From IMG/VR virus record IMGVR_UViG_3300036816_000036, positions 1-40,889 of that record: a DNA stretch of 40,889 nucleotides; one strand, 5' to 3'. Positions 38,800-40,889 of the stretch are shown piece after piece. The notes beneath the pieces were generated by a model. It was not told the DNA's origin. It saw nothing but the letters and a program-made list of their open reading frames with translations, and did no database searches. This DNA comes from a virus. The stretch's first letter is position 1. The number at the start of each line of letters is the position of its first letter. The position numbers were made by a program, and so were the translations under genes.

Positions 38800-39486
38800 A
38801 TGTCACCTGTTCCCCCTACTTCCCATCTTGACGGTTCGCATGAAGCGGACCAAGTTGATCCGCAAGGATCGGCTCCGACCTCGTCCATTTCGTCGTCACC
38901 ACCTGGGCCGGGCCCCAGCGGGGGCGTGGGCGAGGGTGCAGATCTGTCCCCGGTGCCGCGGCCCGGCGTGGCCCGGGGGCTCTTATTGATCGCACAAGAA
39001 CTCCACGAAATTGAATCCGCCCTGATCGAATGCGGCGGCGAGCTCCCGGCCCCGCTCGAGGAGCGGCTCTCCGAGGTGTCGATCGCCCGCGAACAGAAGG
39101 TCGACTCCTACGCCGCGATCATCCGGCGCGCGGAGTCGCTCGGCGCCGAGTACAAGGAGCACGCCGAGACCATCCTCGACATCGCCCAGGGCGCAAAGAA
39201 GCTGATCGCCCGCCTCAAAAACAACATCAAGGCCGCGATGCTGACGCTCGGCGTGGACACGCTCAAGGGCGATCAAGTCCAATTCCGCATGAGCCACATT
39301 TCCCCTAAAGTAGATCTGTTTAATGAGGACGAACTTCCTTCGTTTTTCATGCGAAAAGTCACTAAGCTCGAGCCCGATCTTGAGCTAATCAAAGAGCATC
39401 TCGAAGCAGGCAAGCAAGTCCCCGGCGCACGACTCCGGGAGAACTATGCGATCCGCGTTTCGGCAGCCAAAAAGGGGACCAAATGA
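38800..39486 (+). CDS. Gp157-like protein (228 aa)
   Basis: AGGAG precedes the ATG. The first ~60 residues are a Ser/Pro/Gly-rich disordered region. The rest follows the siphovirus Gp157 plan: EQKVDSYAAIIRRAESLGAE, a long coiled coil ending KKLIARLKNNIKAAMLTLG, then the LKGDQVQFRMSHISPKVDLF strand region, and an ending of EAGKQVPGARLRENYAIRV. Gp157 proteins commonly stand next to recombination genes; one was linked to phage resistance in Streptococcus. It overlaps the Erf gene. Confidence 0.85.
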   Translation: MSPVPPTSHLDGSHEADQVDPQGSAPTSSISSSPPGPGPSGGVGEGADLSPVPRPGVARGLLLIAQELHEIESALIECGGELPAPLEERLSEVSIAREQKVDSYAAIIRRAESLGAEYKEHAETILDIAQGAKKLIARLKNNIKAAMLTLGVDTLKGDQVQFRMSHISPKVDLFNEDELPSFFMRKVTKLEPDLELIKEHLEAGKQVPGARLRENYAIRVSAAKKGTK

Positions 39487-40160
39487 TTTTCTCAGATGAC
39501 TTCAAGGAACTGGCCACGGCACTTGCCAAGGCCCAAGGCGAGATGGATCACGCCAAGCGCAACCAGAACAACCCGCACTTCAAGTCGAGCTTCGCGGACC
39601 TCTCCGCGGTGATCGATGCGATCCGCGAGCCGTTCGCAAAGAACGGCCTGGCGTACATCCAAAGCCCGGTGACGCTGATCCAGGGAGAGGTCACCATTCG
39701 CACCAGGATCGTCCACTCGTCCGGCCAATGGACCGAGGGCGAGATCAGCGCGCGCCCCATGAAGAACGATCCCCAGGGCATCGGGAGCGCGATCACTTAC
39801 CTGCGCCGCTACGGGCTCATGGCCATGGTGGGCATCGCCCCCGCGGACGACGACGACGGCAACAACTCCTCAAGCGGTCACCACCGGGATAGGCAGGAGC
39901 CGCGCCGCCAGCAGGAGCAAAAGCCCCCGCAGCAGCAACCCGCGCCTAAGCCCAAGTGGGCGCCCTCGCCCGACCAGTTGCATGCGCTGAAGAACGCCGC
40001 GGACCACAACGGATGGACGTCCTCCGAGGTCAGCATGATGCTCTCGATGGATCACCGGGTCGAGAAGGCCAGCGAGATCCCCTCGCTTGCGATTTACGAG
40101 GCCGTGTTGAAGTCGGTCTCGGTGCCACCGGTTGACTTGCAGGTAAAGAGAAATGATTGA
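39483..40160 (+). CDS. erf: Erf-type single-strand annealing protein
   Basis: 225 aa, ATGA overlap with the gene before. The N-terminal ~135 residues match the ERF family: LATALAKAQGEMDHAKRNQN, NPHFKSSFADLSAVIDAIR, FAKNGLAYIQ and the signature GIGSAITYLRRYGLMAMVGI followed by ADDDDGN. A Gln/Pro/Arg-rich linker and a C-terminal helical domain (SPDQLHALKNAADHNGW) follow. ERF proteins anneal complementary strands and may circularise phage DNA or support recombination-dependent replication. Confidence 0.92.
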   Translation: MIFSDDFKELATALAKAQGEMDHAKRNQNNPHFKSSFADLSAVIDAIREPFAKNGLAYIQSPVTLIQGEVTIRTRIVHSSGQWTEGEISARPMKNDPQGIGSAITYLRRYGLMAMVGIAPADDDDGNNSSSGHHRDRQEPRRQQEQKPPQQQPAPKPKWAPSPDQLHALKNAADHNGWTSSEVSMMLSMDHRVEKASEIPSLAIYEAVLKSVSVPPVDLQVKRND

Positions 40161-40599
40161 ATTAAGAAATACTTGGATGGCTGAAGCCAAAAGCATGACA
40201 ACCGAAAAACTGCCGGAGTTTCTGAAAAAGCTTTCGGAGCACGAGCACGACTACAACACCATCGTTTATGCCACCGCCGCCGCCGCGGTGGCGGCAGCGA
40301 ACGCCATCGGCGCCCGCGAGATCACCGGGTTCCAGGGCGGGTGCGTAATGTGGGAATTTATCCGGGAGTGGGGGGCGGTTGGCGATGGCCCGTTGCGACT
40401 CCAGCAGATGCGCAACCTGCTATACCCCCAGTACGCCTACCATTTTAATTCAATACCGCGCGACACCTGGGACCAGATCGTTCAGCTCGCAAAAACCGAG
40501 TTGGAAAAAACGACCGTCGCCCATCCGGATGTTTTGGCGCACCAGAAAAAAATCGCCGCAGGCATCGTGCCGTTTGGACTTCGCATCGAAGAGCGATGA
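40153..40599 (+). CDS. Conserved phage hypothetical protein (148 aa)
   Basis: It overlaps the Erf gene by eight bases. An Ala-rich helix (AAAAVAAANAIG) is followed by GFQGGCVMWEFIREW, LLYPQYAYHFNSIPRDTWDQI and a final GIVPFGLRI. I recognise this pattern from many phage hypothetical proteins near replication or recombination genes, with no known function. Confidence 0.78.
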   Translation: MIELRNTWMAEAKSMTTEKLPEFLKKLSEHEHDYNTIVYATAAAAVAAANAIGAREITGFQGGCVMWEFIREWGAVGDGPLRLQQMRNLLYPQYAYHFNSIPRDTWDQIVQLAKTELEKTTVAHPDVLAHQKKIAAGIVPFGLRIEER

Positions 40600-40889
40600 G
40601 CGAGCCCAAGAAAAAGCAACGTCTCTCGGGCGCGGCCTACCGCCAGCTGCTCGAGGACCTGCGGCGCGCGGTGCCCGCGCACGTGCGCGAGCTCGTGGCC
40701 AAGGTGGTCTGGGACCGCAACTGGTACTTCGAGAAGTTCCACGAGAAGGAGGAGGAGCTGCGCCGCCTGGTGCAAGCGGACCTCTTCGAGAAGCAAAAGG
40801 CCCAGTTCGAGAACGGGCCGCCGAAGCTCGCGCCCGCCCCGCCGCCCGCGCGCATGCAACGCGGGGAGCGGATCTGGAACATCTTCCAT
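40596..40889 (+). CDS. 5' part of the join-spanning small hypothetical protein
   Basis: The ATG at 40596 overlaps the preceding stop. The frame is open to the window end and continues at base 2 of the window across the circular join, for a 136-aa product. The N-terminal part is basic and helical (KKKQRLSGAAYRQLLEDLRR; WYFEKFHEKEEELRRL). No family recognised. Confidence 0.8.
   Translation, partial: MSEPKKKQRLSGAAYRQLLEDLRRAVPAHVRELVAKVVWDRNWYFEKFHEKEEELRRLVQADLFEKQKAQFENGPPKLAPAPPPARMQRGERIWNIFH
40763..40889. repeat. Terminal overlap of circular assembly, right copy
   Basis: Identical to bases 1-127. Removing one copy gives a circular map of 40,762 bp. A circular assembly is expected for a genome packaged by headful with permuted ends, or for one with terminal repeats collapsed by the assembler; the sequence does not decide between them. 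Confidence 0.93.

Noticed and set aside
38463-38831. Plus-strand reading frame of 122 codons
   Set aside because: It runs through the terminator and into the Gp157-like gene in another frame, lacks a ribosome-binding site and has low-complexity, Cys/Arg-rich composition unlike other genes here.
1-40889. CRISPR array, tRNA genes, integrase or insertion sequences
   Set aside because: No regularly spaced short repeats, no cloverleaf-like sequence with a plausible T-loop in context, and no recombinase or transposase motifs among the frames.

Overview
The window is a complete genome of a tailed double-stranded DNA phage, assembled as a circle. Its last 127 bases (40763-40889) repeat its first 127 bases exactly, and one reading frame runs across the join, so the unique genome is about 40,762 bp. 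The DNA is GC-rich (by eye around 60%) and almost fully coding, with many ATGA start/stop overlaps and several GTG or TTG starts. It carries terminase, portal, prohead protease/scaffold, major capsid protein, tail tube, a frameshifted tail assembly chaperone and a tape measure protein. No sheath or contractile baseplate genes are visible, so the particle is most likely a siphovirus. Lipoproteins, signal peptides, an M15 endolysin and a candidate outer-membrane spanin suggest a Gram-negative host, which I cannot name. The fibre module has repeats and C1q-like and CBM-like domains of a kind also found in secreted proteins of predatory bacteria (Bdellovibrionota); this is only a hint. I see no integrase, DNA polymerase, primase, helicase, tRNA or CRISPR array.

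Layout. (1) A divergent non-coding region (38067-38799) separates two transcription directions. Leftward on the minus strand (38066 to 34138) lies an early/accessory operon: a 72-aa protein, a ParB-like/DNA methyltransferase fusion, a lipoprotein, two small related proteins, a secreted Cys-containing protein, an HTH regulator and two small proteins. (2) Rightward from 38800, through the circular join, run a Gp157-like protein, an Erf-type single-strand annealing protein and then about 20 small genes (to 5431). These include a papain-like cysteine peptidase, an HTH protein, several small membrane proteins and an ASCH-domain protein. (3) From 5507 to 8261 is a cluster of virion/adhesin genes with a glycine-rich fibre, placed ahead of the terminase. 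(4) From 8272 to 19111 is the packaging and head module: TerS, TerL, minor head protein, portal, protease with nested scaffold, decoration protein, major capsid protein and connectors. (5) From 19126 to 27980 is the tail module: tube, G/GT chaperone, tape measure, tail proteins and a 1000-aa fibre with an N-terminal signal peptide. (6) From 27985 to 29760 are a fibre-associated gene and the lysis cassette. (7) From 29760 to 34015 are a large tail-tip protein, a small structural protein, a glycoside-hydrolase-like TIM barrel and a small AT-richer gene. The two transcription units converge at 34016-34137 on a structured intergenic sequence.

The most notable feature is the divergent non-coding region. 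About 365 nt (38094-38458) can be closed by long-range helices around a series of strong hairpins, one a 10-bp stem with a GCAA tetraloop. The structure-rich sequence continues to a strong intrinsic terminator with eight T at 38678-38723. I read this as a candidate large structured non-coding RNA of roughly 630 nt on the plus strand, resembling in size and context, though not demonstrably in sequence, the ornate large RNAs known from phages. The two leftward genes next to it also have hairpins over their ribosome-binding sites, which suggests RNA-level control in this part of the genome.
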